Source: Mycobacterium sp. Marseille-P9652
Lineage (GTDB): Bacteria > Actinomycetota > Actinomycetes > Mycobacteriales > Mycobacteriaceae
Direction of reading: 5' to 3'
DNA: 64,000 nucleotides
Assembly: GCF_902652685.1 (NCBI RefSeq)
Contig: NZ_CACRUY010000028.1
Span: 1 to 64,000, forward strand
Shown: positions 16,970-25,225 of the stretch, piece by piece
Position numbering within the stretch: the first letter of the stretch is position 1
How the letters are laid out: every line of letters starts with the position of its first letter
Notes under the pieces: generated by a model
Told to the model about the DNA's origin: nothing
The model's database searches: none
Seen by the model: the letters and a program-made list of their open reading frames with translations, nothing else
Made by a program: the position numbers and the translations under genes

Positions 16970-17968
16970 CTACTGCGCCAATCGCTCTGCAGCGGCGGTG
17001 ATCTCCGGACCCGGGCCGCCGACCGTCGCGCGGAACCACTCCACCGTCCTCTTCAATCCCGTGCGGTAGTCGACCAGCGGCTCCCAGCCCAGCCGTTGCG
17101 CGGCCAGCGAGATGTCGGGGCAGCGGCGCTGCGGGTCGTCGACGGCCGCCGGAATCAGCTCGATGGTCGAGTTGCTGCCGGCGAGGTCCCGGATCAGCTC
17201 GGCGGCCGCCCGCACGGTCAGCTCGACCGGGTTGCCGATGTTGACCGGTCCGCTGAAGTCGCTGCACGCCAACGCCATAAGCCCCGCGACCGTGTCGTCG
17301 ACGTAACACAGCGAGCGCGTCTGCAGACCGGTGCCCGCCACCGTCAGCGGCTCGCCGCGCAGCGCCTGGCGGCAGAACGTCGGGACCATGCGGCCGTCGT
17401 CGGAGCGCATGCCCGGGCCGTAGGTGTTGAAGATGCGCGCGACGCCCAGGTCGGCCCGGCCGAGGCGGTGGCAGGCGAACGCCAGGGCTTCGGCGTACCG
17501 CTTGGCCTCGTCGTACACGGCGCGCGGCCCGATGGGATTAACGTTTCCCCAATATGTTTCGCGCTGCGGGTGCTCCTCGGGGTCGCCGTAGACCTCGCTG
17601 GTGGACGCCAGGACGAACCTCGCGCCGGCGCGCTCGGCGATGTGCAGCGCCGTCTCGGTGCCGGCCGAGCCCGTGCGCAGCGTCGCGAGCGGCATCCGGT
17701 GGTAGTCGATCGGCGAGGCCGGCGACGCCAGGTGGAACACCGCGTCGAAGGAGGTGCCGACCATGTCGGCCACTGACGGATCGCAGATATCGTGTTGCAG
17801 CAGGCGGTATCCGGGGCGGCGCGTCAAGCGGTCGGCCGTGCCGGGGGCGCTGGTCGACAGGTCGTCGACGCTGACCACCTCGACCCCGGCGTCGAGCAGT
17901 CGCTCGCACAGGTGCGCCCCGACGAAGCCGGCGCCGCCGGTGACCAGAACGCGGGACAGTGAGCGCAC
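16970..17968 (-). CDS. UDP-glucuronate decarboxylase (UDP-xylose synthase)
   Basis: 332 residues. Extended SDR with TGGAGFVGAHL for NAD, the family-specific ASPASPIDYH, STSEVYGDPEEHPQ, YWGNVNPIGPRAVYDEAKR (Tyr and Lys of the active site) and RIFNTYGPGM. These match UDP-xylose synthases more closely than dTDP-glucose dehydratases. The GTG at 17968 is chosen because a SigF-type promoter predicts transcription from about 17971, making it nearly leaderless; an upstream ATG at 18040 would place the promoter inside the gene. First gene of the nine-gene operon. Confidence 0.85.
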   Translation of the reverse strand: MRSLSRVLVTGGAGFVGAHLCERLLDAGVEVVSVDDLSTSAPGTADRLTRRPGYRLLQHDICDPSVADMVGTSFDAVFHLASPASPIDYHRMPLATLRTGSAGTETALHIAERAGARFVLASTSEVYGDPEEHPQRETYWGNVNPIGPRAVYDEAKRYAEALAFACHRLGRADLGVARIFNTYGPGMRSDDGRMVPTFCRQALRGEPLTVAGTGLQTRSLCYVDDTVAGLMALACSDFSGPVNIGNPVELTVRAAAELIRDLAGSNSTIELIPAAVDDPQRRCPDISLAAQRLGWEPLVDYRTGLKRTVEWFRATVGGPGPEITAAAERLAQ

Positions 17969-17977
17969 CGGCGTCTG

Positions 17978-18002
17978 ATACCCGCTGCCCTCGGGGCGAA
18001 AC
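17978..18002 (-). promoter_or_regulatory. SigF-type promoter of the heptose/xylose operon
   Basis: On the minus strand GTTT (18002-17999), 15-nt spacer, GGGTAT (17983-17978), the full consensus -10. Transcription is predicted from about 17971, three bases before the GTG of the decarboxylase gene. Its -35 abuts that of the divergent promoter without a single intervening base. Confidence 0.65.
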
Positions 18003-18027
18003 GTTTCACCCGCCGCACGCGGGGTAG
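18003..18027 (+). promoter_or_regulatory. SigF-type promoter of the divergent GT2 gene
   Basis: GTTT at 18003-18006, 15-nt spacer, GGGTAG at 18022-18027; predicted transcription start near 18034 and ATG at 18039, so almost leaderless. Together with the minus-strand promoter it makes a symmetrical 50-base unit with AAACGTTT at its centre. Confidence 0.62.
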
Positions 18028-18038
18028 TAGCCCCGGTC

Positions 18039-18932
18039 ATGCCGACCGAGTCCAAGACGTCCTTCGTCATCGCGACCCGCGACCGCTCGGAGGAGCTGTG
18101 CTCCGTGCTGTGGCGACTGATCGAGTCGACCCCGTGCCCGATCGTCTTGGTGGACAACGACTCCCGTGACGACTCGGTGCGGGCGGCGACCGCCATCGCC
18201 GCCGCGTCCGGCGGCCGGGTGGAGGTCGTCGCGCTGGACCGCAACGAGGGCGCGGTGGCCCGCAACGTCGGCGTGGCGCGTTGCGGCACAGCGTATGTTG
18301 CGTTCTGCGACGACGATTCGTGGTGGGACCCGGGCGCAATCTCGCTGGCCGAAGACTTCTTCGAAAGGTATCCCAGCGTGGCGCTGCTCGCCGCCCGCAC
18401 CGTGATGCTGCCGCAGCGCCGCGAGGACCCGTTCGCCACGGAACTGGCCGACAGCCCGCTCGGGCACAATCCCGCCCTGCCCGGCCCGTCGATCCTGGGC
18501 TTCCAGTCCTGCTCGGCGATCGTGCGCAAGTCGGCGTTCGAATCGGTCGGCGGGTTCAGCCCGATCCTGCACTTCCGCGGCGAAGAGGGCCTGCTGGCCT
18601 GGGATCTGGCCGCCGACGGGTGGGACCTGTGCTTCTGCGGGGCGCTGGTCGCATACCACCAGCCGTCGGTCACGCGATCCCCGAGCAGCGTGCAGCGGGC
18701 GCGGGTGCTGCGCAACGAACTGCTCAGCGCGTGCCTGCGGCGGCCCGTGGACCGCTGCGGCCGGGCTGCCGCCGCGCTGGCGTGGGCCGCCGCGCGCGAT
18801 GCCGCCCACGCGAAGGCGTTGCTCGAGGCGGTGGCGGCGCTGCCCGCGGCGGTGCGCGCCCGTCGCCGGCTGCCCGCATCCGTGGAACGCTCGCTGCGCC
18901 TGCTGGAAAGCCCCCATCGGGGAAACGTCTGA
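18039..18932 (+). CDS. GT2 family glycosyltransferase
   Basis: 297 residues. SFVIATRDRSEEL at the start, VLVDNDSRD, EGAVARNVG, the metal-binding CDDDSWW near 87-93 and FRGEEGLLAWDLA as the catalytic/acceptor region define a GT-A fold of family 2. There is no membrane segment. It is transcribed away from the heptose operon but from the twin SigF-type promoter, so it is likely to work on the same glycan. It ends 9 bases before the convergent GT4 gene. Confidence 0.87.
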   Translation: MPTESKTSFVIATRDRSEELCSVLWRLIESTPCPIVLVDNDSRDDSVRAATAIAAASGGRVEVVALDRNEGAVARNVGVARCGTAYVAFCDDDSWWDPGAISLAEDFFERYPSVALLAARTVMLPQRREDPFATELADSPLGHNPALPGPSILGFQSCSAIVRKSAFESVGGFSPILHFRGEEGLLAWDLAADGWDLCFCGALVAYHQPSVTRSPSSVQRARVLRNELLSACLRRPVDRCGRAAAALAWAAARDAAHAKALLEAVAALPAAVRARRRLPASVERSLRLLESPHRGNV

Positions 18933-18941
18933 GCCACAACG

Positions 18942-20162
18942 TCACCCGGAGCGTTTGCTTGGTGTGCTCATCTCGCGACGCAGCGGCGCCACCCTCTCGT
19001 AGGCGCGTTCGGTGTCGGCGGCCACGCGGTCCCAGGTGTAGCGGCCGTGGGCGCGTTCCCGGCCCGCCCGGCCCATCGCCTCGCGCCGCCGGCGGTCGCC
19101 GAGCAGCGGCGCGAGGGCGTCGGCCAGGGCGGCCGCGTCGCGCGGCGGCACCAGGCGACCCGTCACGTCGTCGACGACGGTGTCGCGGATGCCGCCGACC
19201 GCCGTCGCCACGACGGGGACCCCGCAGGCCATCGCCTCGAGCGGCACGATGCCGAAGGGCTCGTACCACGGGGTGCACGCGACCACGTCGGCCGACCGCA
19301 GCACCGCCGGCATCTCGGCGCGCGTGATCCCGCCGAGCAGCCGCACGCGATCCGACACGCCGAGCTCGGCGGCTAGCGCGTGCAGGTGCTGCGCCTCCCC
19401 GTCGCGGGCCAGGGCCGCGCGGCGCGGGCCGCCGACGATCAACAGCTCGGCTTCGGGGACGCGGGGCAGGGCGCGGATGAGCGTCTCGAATCCCTTGCGC
19501 GGCACCAGGCGTCCGACCGACACGATGCGCGTCCGCTCACCGCGGGGCGCCACCGGGCCGTCGGGGGTGAACGCGTCGGTGTCCACGCCGCACGGCACCA
19601 CCGACGTCCGGGAGCGGGCGCGGCCCATCCGGACCAGCTCGAAGACCTCGTCCGTGCTGGTGGCCGTGACCCAATCGGCCTCGCGGGCGATCGTGGCCTC
19701 GAGCCCGATGCGCGAGTCCGGGCTGGTGTCGTCGAGGCCCTGGTGCGTCCGCTTCACGACGCCGAGCGCGTGGAAGGTCTGCACGGTCGGGATCCGGTGT
19801 GACCGGGCGGCGCGCCCGGTCGCCAGGCCCGACATCCAGAAGTGCGCGTGCGCCACGTCGGGCGGCTCGGCGACCCAGTGCGCGTCGAGGACGCGGCCGA
19901 AGGCGTACATGTACTGCAGCAGTGCGTCTTTGGGCAGCACGCGCGCGGGCCCGGCGGGCACGTGCACGACGGAGTAGCCGTGCTCGGTGTCGACGCAGAC
20001 GGGCAACCGCGGGTCGTCGCGCCGGGTGTACACGACCACGTCGTGGCCGCGTCGCGCCAGGGCGGAGGACAACTCGGCAACGTGGACGTTCTGGCCGCCC
20101 GCGTCCACCCCGCCCAGGTGCGCCAGCGGGCTGGCGTGTTCGGAGATCATCGCGATCCTCAT
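18942..20162 (-). CDS. GT4 family glycosyltransferase
   Basis: 406 residues, GT-B fold. The N terminus has the glycine-rich [14 protein letters not shown] loop; the C-terminal domain has [15 protein letters not shown] and the donor-binding [20 protein letters not shown] (E-x7-E). It resembles MshA-like and sucrose-phosphate-synthase-like retaining transferases using a nucleotide-diphosphate sugar. ATG at 20162 lies 34 bases after the preceding glycosyltransferase ends, so both are probably read from the SigF-type promoter at 21.2 kb. Acceptor unknown. Confidence 0.88.
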   Translation of the reverse strand: MRIAMISEHASPLAHLGGVDAGGQNVHVAELSSALARRGHDVVVYTRRDDPRLPVCVDTEHGYSVVHVPAGPARVLPKDALLQYMYAFGRVLDAHWVAEPPDVAHAHFWMSGLATGRAARSHRIPTVQTFHALGVVKRTHQGLDDTSPDSRIGLEATIAREADWVTATSTDEVFELVRMGRARSRTSVVPCGVDTDAFTPDGPVAPRGERTRIVSVGRLVPRKGFETLIRALPRVPEAELLIVGGPRRAALARDGEAQHLHALAAELGVSDRVRLLGGITRAEMPAVLRSADVVACTPWYEPFGIVPLEAMACGVPVVATAVGGIRDTVVDDVTGRLVPPRDAAALADALAPLLGDRRRREAMGRAGRERAHGRYTWDRVAADTERAYERVAPLRREMSTPSKRSG

Positions 20163-20196
20163 GCGGGCCCCTTCCCGATCATCTGCGTCATGTGCT

Positions 20197-21165
20197 TCAT
20201 CGGCATAGCTCCTCGAACACCCGGTCCCAATCGGCGAGGAGGCGCCCGAGTCCGAAACGCGCGGTGGCGAATTCGCGCGCGGCCTTGCCGGCGGCCGCGG
20301 CGGTCGCCCCGTCGTTCAGGTAGTCGCGCAGGGCGCGCCCCAGCGTGTCGGGGTCGACGCTGACCACGCCCGCCTCGGCGGGGACGACGAACGGCGCCAT
20401 CGTCGTGCCGACGGCGACCACCGGCATCCCCAGGAACATCGCCTCGATCAGCGACAGACCGAGCGACGTCCAGCGCGCGGTGTGCAGGTACACGCGCCGG
20501 CGGGCGATCTGCTCCCACAGCGCGGGTGCCGCGACGTCACCCCGGCCGGTCACCCCGCCCCCGTCGTAACCCAGCGACTCCGTGCCGATGCCCCACACGT
20601 CGATGCCGCAGTAGGCCGACAGCGGTTCGAGCAGGTCGGCGCCCACGACGCGCCCGCGTCGCGCCGGTTCGTTGATCATCGTGGCCGCCCGGGGGATGTC
20701 CCCGCCGTACAGCGGGCCGGGGTCGGCGACGCCGTGGTCGATCACCCGCGTCGGCGCGCGCCCGTTGTCCCACATCAACCGGTTGAAGTCGGTGACGTGC
20801 ACCAGGGGGATGTCGGCGCGGTCGGCGAGCGGATGCCGGCTGCCGGCCGGGCTCGGGCGGGGGGCGTTGTGCTCGACGTACACCGCCGGCACGTCGGCGC
20901 CGGCGCGCCGGCCCGACCAGCGGGCGAAGAGCGCGGCCTCGTGGGGGCGCTGCAGCACCACCAGGTCGATGTCCTCGTGCCGCAACGCCTCCAGCGGTAC
21001 CTCACGCGCGCCGGGCCACGACCGCCCGGCCAGGCCGATGCCGTCCTCCCCGCCACCGCGTGCGAGCGGGATCAGGTAGGAGTGCGATCCGGCGACGAAC
21101 GCCTGCGTCCACGAGCCGTGGACATGCCACACCAGAACGTTCCTGGGGGTGCCTCGATCGACCAT
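20197..21165 (-). CDS. Glycosyltransferase, GT-B fold
   Basis: 322 residues. Recognisable parts are [10 protein letters not shown] at the N terminus, YVEHNAP in the acceptor domain, and the donor-binding [19 protein letters not shown] near 245-263 with its conserved Glu. It belongs to a group often annotated only as glycosyltransferase in mycobacteria. The ATG at 21165 is about four bases from the predicted SigF transcription start, with no ribosome site, which fits leaderless translation. First gene of a two-gene unit with the GT4. Confidence 0.8.
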   Translation of the reverse strand: MVDRGTPRNVLVWHVHGSWTQAFVAGSHSYLIPLARGGGEDGIGLAGRSWPGAREVPLEALRHEDIDLVVLQRPHEAALFARWSGRRAGADVPAVYVEHNAPRPSPAGSRHPLADRADIPLVHVTDFNRLMWDNGRAPTRVIDHGVADPGPLYGGDIPRAATMINEPARRGRVVGADLLEPLSAYCGIDVWGIGTESLGYDGGGVTGRGDVAAPALWEQIARRRVYLHTARWTSLGLSLIEAMFLGMPVVAVGTTMAPFVVPAEAGVVSVDPDTLGRALRDYLNDGATAAAAGKAAREFATARFGLGRLLADWDRVFEELCR

Positions 21166-21557
21166 GGCGGGCGAAATACCCTATGGGTCATTACATAAAC
21201 GGGGCACTTCGCCGAATGTCGGCGCACGCCCAATTCGCACCGGTTTGCCGCACGAGCGGATCGCGTTGTGCGGCAACGGCATCAGCCCAGTATGGCCGCG
21301 CGCTTGGCGGGAGCCCACCGGCGCGATGCTGTCCGCGTCGCGAAGTGTCAAGGACGTGGGACGAACGCCGGAGCCCGATGCGCGCCCGCGCCAGCAGGTG
21401 TTATGTCAGCGCCGCGGACGCCGTTGGCCGTCAGGCACTTCGCCGCGGGGACAGTGGGTTTGGGTGCGCGTGCGCCGACGCTTCCGCGATCGCATGCTGT
21501 TTGCCACGCTCGGGCCGACCTGCCGCCTGGAGGCGGTCGGTGAGTTTGCTGATCGAC
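21166..21557. other. Intergenic region with one promoter
   Basis: 392 bases between two minus-strand genes. The first 35 hold the SigF-type promoter for the glycosyltransferase gene. A 9-bp hairpin (21245-21253 with 21268-21276) follows. The rest shows no credible gene or RNA; plus-strand frames crossing it have no ribosome site and run into the opposite strand of the topoisomerase gene. Confidence 0.55.
21176..21200 (-). promoter_or_regulatory. SigF-type promoter of the glycosyltransferase pair
   Basis: Minus-strand GTTT (21200-21197), 15-nt spacer, GGGTAT (21181-21176). The predicted start of transcription (about 21169) is four bases before the ATG at 21165. Confidence 0.65.
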
Positions 21558-22613
21558 TCAGGCGGTCTTCGCCAGAGCGGAGGACCCGGAGGCGCTGTGC
21601 CCCTTGGCCACTCGCCGGATGAGCACCCGGGTGGCCTTCTCCATGATTTCCTGGGCGACGTCGGCCTGCCGGGTGCGTTCGGCGCGCCGGGCGGCCGCGG
21701 CGATGGTCAGCCCCTGCTCGTAGCCGGTGACGACGCGCGGGTCCACGTACGAGCCGCGGGCCACCGCCGGCGTGTTGCCCAGTTCCGCGGCGACCTCCTT
21801 CATCACCGCCGACGTCACCCGTTTGGCGACCCGCTGCGAGACGGCGGGGTCGGCGTCGGCGAACGCCGTGGCGGCGAGCACCGTGCCGTGCCAGGTCCGC
21901 AGGTCCTTGACGGTGAACTCGTCGCCGACCAGTTCCTTGAACCGGGCGTTGAGGTCGTCGGAGCGTAGGTCGACCCAGCCCGATGAGGTGCGGCAGACCA
22001 GCAGCCGTTCGGTCCGGTTGGGGCGGCGCATCAGCGCGCGCACTGCACGGACCACCTCGTCGTCCTCGATCTCCACGCAGCGGCGTACCCCGTGCTTGGC
22101 CGGGAAGTCGAACCCGACCGCGTGCTGCTTGACCGTCACGTGCTCGCACAGCAGCGTGGCCATGCCGTATGACTCGTGTTCCTCGGCATACTGCTCGCCG
22201 CCGGCGCGGAAGTAACCGCGGTCGAGCAGCCGCAGCGCCACCGCGAGCACCCGGTTGCGGGTCAGGCCCTGGCGTGCCAGGTCTTTGGTGATCGCGGCGC
22301 GCCATGCCGGCAACCGCGTCGACAGTTCCAGCACGCGGTCGAACTTCTCCTCGGCGCGCTCCTGCTGCCACGCGGTGTGGTACAGGTACTGGCGGCGACC
22401 GGCCGCGTCGACGCCCACCGATTGGATGTGACCATTTGGGTACGGCGAAATCCACACGTTCTTCCAGGCCGGCGGGATCACCAGGTCCTTGATGCGCTGC
22501 AGGGTGTCGGGGTCGGACACCGGGCTGCCGTCGGGTGCGTAGTAGGCAAACCCCTTTCCCCGACGCTTGCGCGCGATCCCCGGCTTGTCGAGATCGCTGC
22601 GACGCAGCCGCAT
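21558..22613 (-). CDS. DNA topoisomerase IB (poxvirus-type)
   Basis: 351 residues. Catalytic residues can be followed: Arg121/Lys-rich DNA-binding part, KHG near 173, Arg239 and His242 in KDLRTWHGT, and nucleophile Tyr289 in RGSYVDPRVV. It relaxes supercoils of either sign by forming a 3'-phosphotyrosyl bond. Bacterial members are chromosomal, non-essential and patchily distributed; M. tuberculosis lacks one to my knowledge. It stands alone here, downstream of the hemophore-like gene's terminator. Confidence 0.92.
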   Translation of the reverse strand: MRLRRSDLDKPGIARKRRGKGFAYYAPDGSPVSDPDTLQRIKDLVIPPAWKNVWISPYPNGHIQSVGVDAAGRRQYLYHTAWQQERAEEKFDRVLELSTRLPAWRAAITKDLARQGLTRNRVLAVALRLLDRGYFRAGGEQYAEEHESYGMATLLCEHVTVKQHAVGFDFPAKHGVRRCVEIEDDEVVRAVRALMRRPNRTERLLVCRTSSGWVDLRSDDLNARFKELVGDEFTVKDLRTWHGTVLAATAFADADPAVSQRVAKRVTSAVMKEVAAELGNTPAVARGSYVDPRVVTGYEQGLTIAAAARRAERTRQADVAQEIMEKATRVLIRRVAKGHSASGSSALAKTA

Positions 22614-22698
22614 CCGGTGCTCCTCTGTTGGCGAATCGTCTGGACTGATTCAGCAATTACCCGCCGCCCGAGCCGTTTACACGCGCGCCGACGCAAAA

Positions 22699-22726
22699 CG
22701 ACCCGCCACAGCTTTGTGGCGGGTCG
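22699..22726 (-). terminator. Intrinsic terminator of the hemophore-like gene
   Basis: A perfect 12-bp GC-rich stem (22726-22715 with 22710-22699 on the minus strand), 4-nt loop, followed on that strand by TTTT. It begins 15 bases after the stop codon. One of the few classical terminators in the window. Confidence 0.85.
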
Positions 22727-22740
22727 TCTGCGGCTTCGGC

Positions 22741-23139
22741 CTAGCCGGCCATGAACTCCTGGTAGGCCGACTCCAGGTACGACGGCAGCGCCTTGACGTT
22801 GCACTGCCGTTCGGTGTCGCCGATCGGCGACAGGATGCCGCGCAGGTCGTAGTACTCCTGCGGGTGGGCGGTGAAGTAGCCGCGCAGGTTCGACTCGGCC
22901 TGCGGACGCGGCTGCCCGTAGGCCGCCGTCACCACCTGGTTGGCGTCCGGGTGTGCGTCGAGGTACTGCTGCGCCGCCCCCTGCACGGAGGAGACGGTGG
23001 CGTTCACACCGGCCGGGCTGCAGTCGGGCGCGGCAAGCGCCGACGGCGCACCGACGAGGCCCAAGGTCATTCCCCCGAGCAGACAGCCGGCACCGATGCC
23101 GGCCACCCGGCGACGCGCGACATTGCTGCTGATTTTCAT
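22741..23139 (-). CDS. Secreted hemophore-related protein, Rv0203/Rv1174c-like
   Basis: 132 residues. ARRR and a hydrophobic segment end in ALAAPDC, a good signal-peptidase site near residue 37, so the protein is exported. The mature part has CSPAGVNATVSSVQGAAQQYLDAHPDAN and a second cysteine in RQCNVKA, the pattern of the small helical mycobacterial hemophore-related family. Those proteins bind haem outside the membrane; binding by this one is inferred. AAAGGA lies 10 bases before the ATG. It has its own terminator, and no iron-regulator box was seen upstream. Confidence 0.82.
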   Translation of the reverse strand: MKISSNVARRRVAGIGAGCLLGGMTLGLVGAPSALAAPDCSPAGVNATVSSVQGAAQQYLDAHPDANQVVTAAYGQPRPQAESNLRGYFTAHPQEYYDLRGILSPIGDTERQCNVKALPSYLESAYQEFMAG

Positions 23140-23419
23140 GATCAGTGTTTCCTTTGGAATTGATCCGAATTCGTACTTCAGAGGCTCCCGATCCTCGAAA
23201 TCCAAAGTAGCGGAAGCGCCGAAGTGGCGGCCGTTCGCTGAGAGGGAACACCGGCGAAGACGGCGTGGCCATCGCGCCGAGCGGCCAATATGCCCACGGA
23301 TCGGAGCAAATACGTGAAGCGATCGCTGAGAATCTCAGAAAAGTGCTGGGCTTCTTAAGGAATCGTGATCTCGATCGTGACGAAACCGTTACCTGCAGAC
23401 CGAGGAGCGTGACGCGCGG
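23140..23419. other. Intergenic region upstream of the hemophore-like gene
   Basis: 280 bases between two minus-strand genes. It should contain the promoter of the hemophore-like gene, but I cannot point to a convincing -35/-10 pair, and there is no IdeR-like palindrome. Nothing else is evident. Confidence 0.4.
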
Positions 23420-24244
23420 TCACGTCCTGGAATAGTCCGGGCGGCGGCCGCGTCCGCGTTTCGCGTCAACCGCGGGGGCCAGGCTGTGCAGCCAGGTGTC
23501 GGCGTCGGGACCCACGACGACGGCGCGATCCGACGGCAGCAGCCCGCCACCGGCGAGCGCCGCGACCGGCGGGGGCACCGGACGGACCGGACGGCCGTCG
23601 CCCTGCAGCTCGAGCAGCCGGGACGTCAGTTCGGGCAGGCGGACCGGATGTGGACCGGTGATCGTGCGCGGAGCGTGCGTCTGGCCGAGCGCGGCCTCGA
23701 CGAGGACGTCGGCGACGGTGTCGGCGGCGATCGGCTGGATCAGCCAGTCCTGGACGATCACCTCGTCCTCGCCGAACTCGACCGCGGCGGGATTGGTGGC
23801 GAACTCGAACCACTGCGTGGACTTCACGACGGTGGCCGGCACCGGGCTGTCGAGGGCGATGTTCCGGGCGGCCCGTTTGCCCTCGTAATACGGGATGCCG
23901 TCGAACGCCGGGTCTTCGATTCCGGCGATCGTGGCCACCACGAGGCGGCGGACGTCCCGCGCGGCGCATGCGCCGACGAGGTTGCGCGCGGCGGTGGCCA
24001 GTGCGTCGGCGATCGTCGACCATCGGTCGCCCGGCGCCGGATCCGACACGTCGACGACCACGTCGACTCCGTCGAGCGCCCGCGGGAGTCCCTGCCCGGT
24101 GAGCAGATCGACGCCATGGTCGCGCGAGACCTCGACGACCGCGACGTTGCGGGCCCTCAGCCTGGCCACCACGCGCGACCCGGCACAACCGGTCGCCCCG
24201 ACGACGGCGACAGTGGTTGCTTCGCCGATGTGTTCGTCACCCAC
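23420..24244 (-). CDS. NmrA-like NAD(P)-binding protein
   Basis: 274 residues. GATGCAGS near 16-23 is the glycine-rich dinucleotide loop of atypical SDRs; DVSDPAP, YYEGKRAAR and KSTQWFEFA continue the NmrA/YwnB-like pattern. The canonical active-site Tyr-x-x-x-Lys is present only in the form YYEGK. Such proteins are NADPH sensors or small reductases. It has a SigF-type promoter 35-60 bases upstream of its ATG and is otherwise alone. Confidence 0.8.
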   Translation of the reverse strand: MGDEHIGEATTVAVVGATGCAGSRVVARLRARNVAVVEVSRDHGVDLLTGQGLPRALDGVDVVVDVSDPAPGDRWSTIADALATAARNLVGACAARDVRRLVVATIAGIEDPAFDGIPYYEGKRAARNIALDSPVPATVVKSTQWFEFATNPAAVEFGEDEVIVQDWLIQPIAADTVADVLVEAALGQTHAPRTITGPHPVRLPELTSRLLELQGDGRPVRPVPPPVAALAGGGLLPSDRAVVVGPDADTWLHSLAPAVDAKRGRGRRPDYSRT

Positions 24245-24277
24245 GTGAAACCCCCTTCAACCATGGCGGGGCTAGCC

Positions 24278-24302
24278 CTACCCGCCGAATCGCTTTCGAA
24301 AC
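24278..24302 (-). promoter_or_regulatory. SigF-type promoter of the NmrA-like gene
   Basis: Minus-strand GTTT (24302-24299), 15-nt spacer, GGGTAG (24283-24278). Predicted transcription start near 24271, leaving a 26-base leader to the ATG. Confidence 0.58.
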
Positions 24303-24541
24303 CAGCGCATCGGAAGAACCCGACGATCAGCCACGCCACCTGGCATTCCTCCCCCGGGTGTTTGATCGCCCGCCCGGGGGGAAAGCCCTTGATTGCGAAA
24401 CAAATTGGTCGAGCGCCGTTCACACCGGAATCGTCGGCGCTTCAACGGAGAAGCGCGAAACGTACCGCGGCGACCGGCCGGATCGGCTTGATTCGCAGGC
24501 CGGCGAGCGCAAACTCGCGATAACCAACAGGGAGGCGACTC

Positions 24542-24778
24542 ATGGGGGACGACAAGAGCGGTCCGCAGGAAGCGGTCAAGGGCGGCGTCGAAGGCATCAA
24601 GGGCAAGGTCAAGGAGGCCGGCGGCACCATTCTCGGGCGCGACGACATGGTCGAGGAAGGCCAGGCGCAGCAGGACAAGGCCGACGCGCAGCGTGACGCG
24701 GGCAAGAAGGAAGCCGAAGCGGAGTCCGCCCGCGCCGGTGCCAAGGCGGCCGAAGAGCGCCAGAAGGAAAATCAGTAG
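24542..24778 (+). CDS. CsbD-like stress protein
   Basis: 78 residues, extremely hydrophilic and alanine/lysine/glutamate rich, without hydrophobic core. KGGVEGIKGKVKEAGG near 13-28 matches the CsbD pattern; the rest is a long amphipathic helix. CsbD proteins are general-stress proteins of unknown mechanism. AGGGAGG is well placed before the ATG. A poor SigF-like candidate (GTTT at 24360-24363, GGGAAA at 24379-24384) lies upstream. A strong hairpin follows the stop. Confidence 0.82.
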   Translation: MGDDKSGPQEAVKGGVEGIKGKVKEAGGTILGRDDMVEEGQAQQDKADAQRDAGKKEAEAESARAGAKAAEERQKENQ

Positions 24779-24793
24779 TCTCCACGCCGTAGG

Positions 24794-24823
24794 AGGGTCC
24801 GGTCCGCTCGAGGGCCGGACCCT
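24794..24823 (+). terminator. Terminator hairpin after the CsbD-like gene
   Basis: AGGGTCCGG (24794-24802) pairs exactly with CCGGACCCT (24815-24823), 12-nt loop, beginning 16 bases after the stop and followed by a short pyrimidine run. Confidence 0.7.
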
Positions 24824-24840
24824 TCTCGCGTCCGAGGGGT

Positions 24841-24870
24841 GTTTCGAACCGCGACGTTTCGAACTGCGAC
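24841..24870 (+). repeat. Tandem 15-bp repeat
   Basis: GTTTCGAACCGCGAC (24841-24855) is followed at once by a copy with one change (24856-24870). Each copy contains the palindrome TTCGAA. The second copy supplies the GTTT of a SigF-like promoter. Confidence 0.8.
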
Positions 24871-24880
24871 GCCCGGCTAT
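24856..24880 (+). promoter_or_regulatory. SigF-like promoter of the DUF3349 gene (one mismatch)
   Basis: GTTT at 24856-24859, 15-nt spacer, GGCTAT at 24875-24880 (consensus GGGTAT). Predicted transcription start near 24887, before the candidate starts at 24904-24913. Confidence 0.35.
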
Positions 24881-24912
24881 TACACGTAGATTCGGCCGGG
24901 GAGGTGAGACGG

Positions 24913-25221
24913 GTGGGCATGGGCAATGGGGCGGCCGGCTGGCTCGCCGGCGCCGTCGCGTTCCTGCGCGCGGGCTACCCGAGCGGCGCGCCGGCCGTGG
25001 GTCACGCGCCGCTGCTGGCGCTGTTACCGCGGCGCGTGTCGGAGGACGAGCTGACGACGGTCGCCGCCGCGGTTCGGACGCCCGAGCGCCGCGAGACCCA
25101 CCCCGTCGATGTCCGCGCCGACATCGCGGTGGCGATCACCCGCCTCACCCACGAGATGCCGTCTCTGGACGACATCGACCGAGTGCGCGAGCGGCTGGCG
25201 GCCGAGTCGGGCTCCGGGTAG
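24913..25221 (+). CDS. DUF3349 family protein
   Basis: 102 residues from GTG 24913, chosen because GGGGAGG lies 8 bases upstream; GTG 24904 and ATG 24919 are alternatives. WLAGAVAFLRAGYPSGAPAVGHAPLLALLPRR and ITRLTHEMPSLDDIDRVRERL are typical of the small helical mycobacterial DUF3349 family (known structures, function unknown). It is soluble and ends 4 bases before the convergent endonuclease-like gene. Confidence 0.8.
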   Translation: MGMGNGAAGWLAGAVAFLRAGYPSGAPAVGHAPLLALLPRRVSEDELTTVAAAVRTPERRETHPVDVRADIAVAITRLTHEMPSLDDIDRVRERLAAESGSG

Positions 25222-25225
25222 CCGC

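Noticed and set aside
21149-21622. 157-residue plus-strand gene in the glycosyltransferase-topoisomerase gap
   Set aside because: No ribosome site, poor codon pattern, and it would cover the SigF-type promoter and run into the topoisomerase gene antisense.
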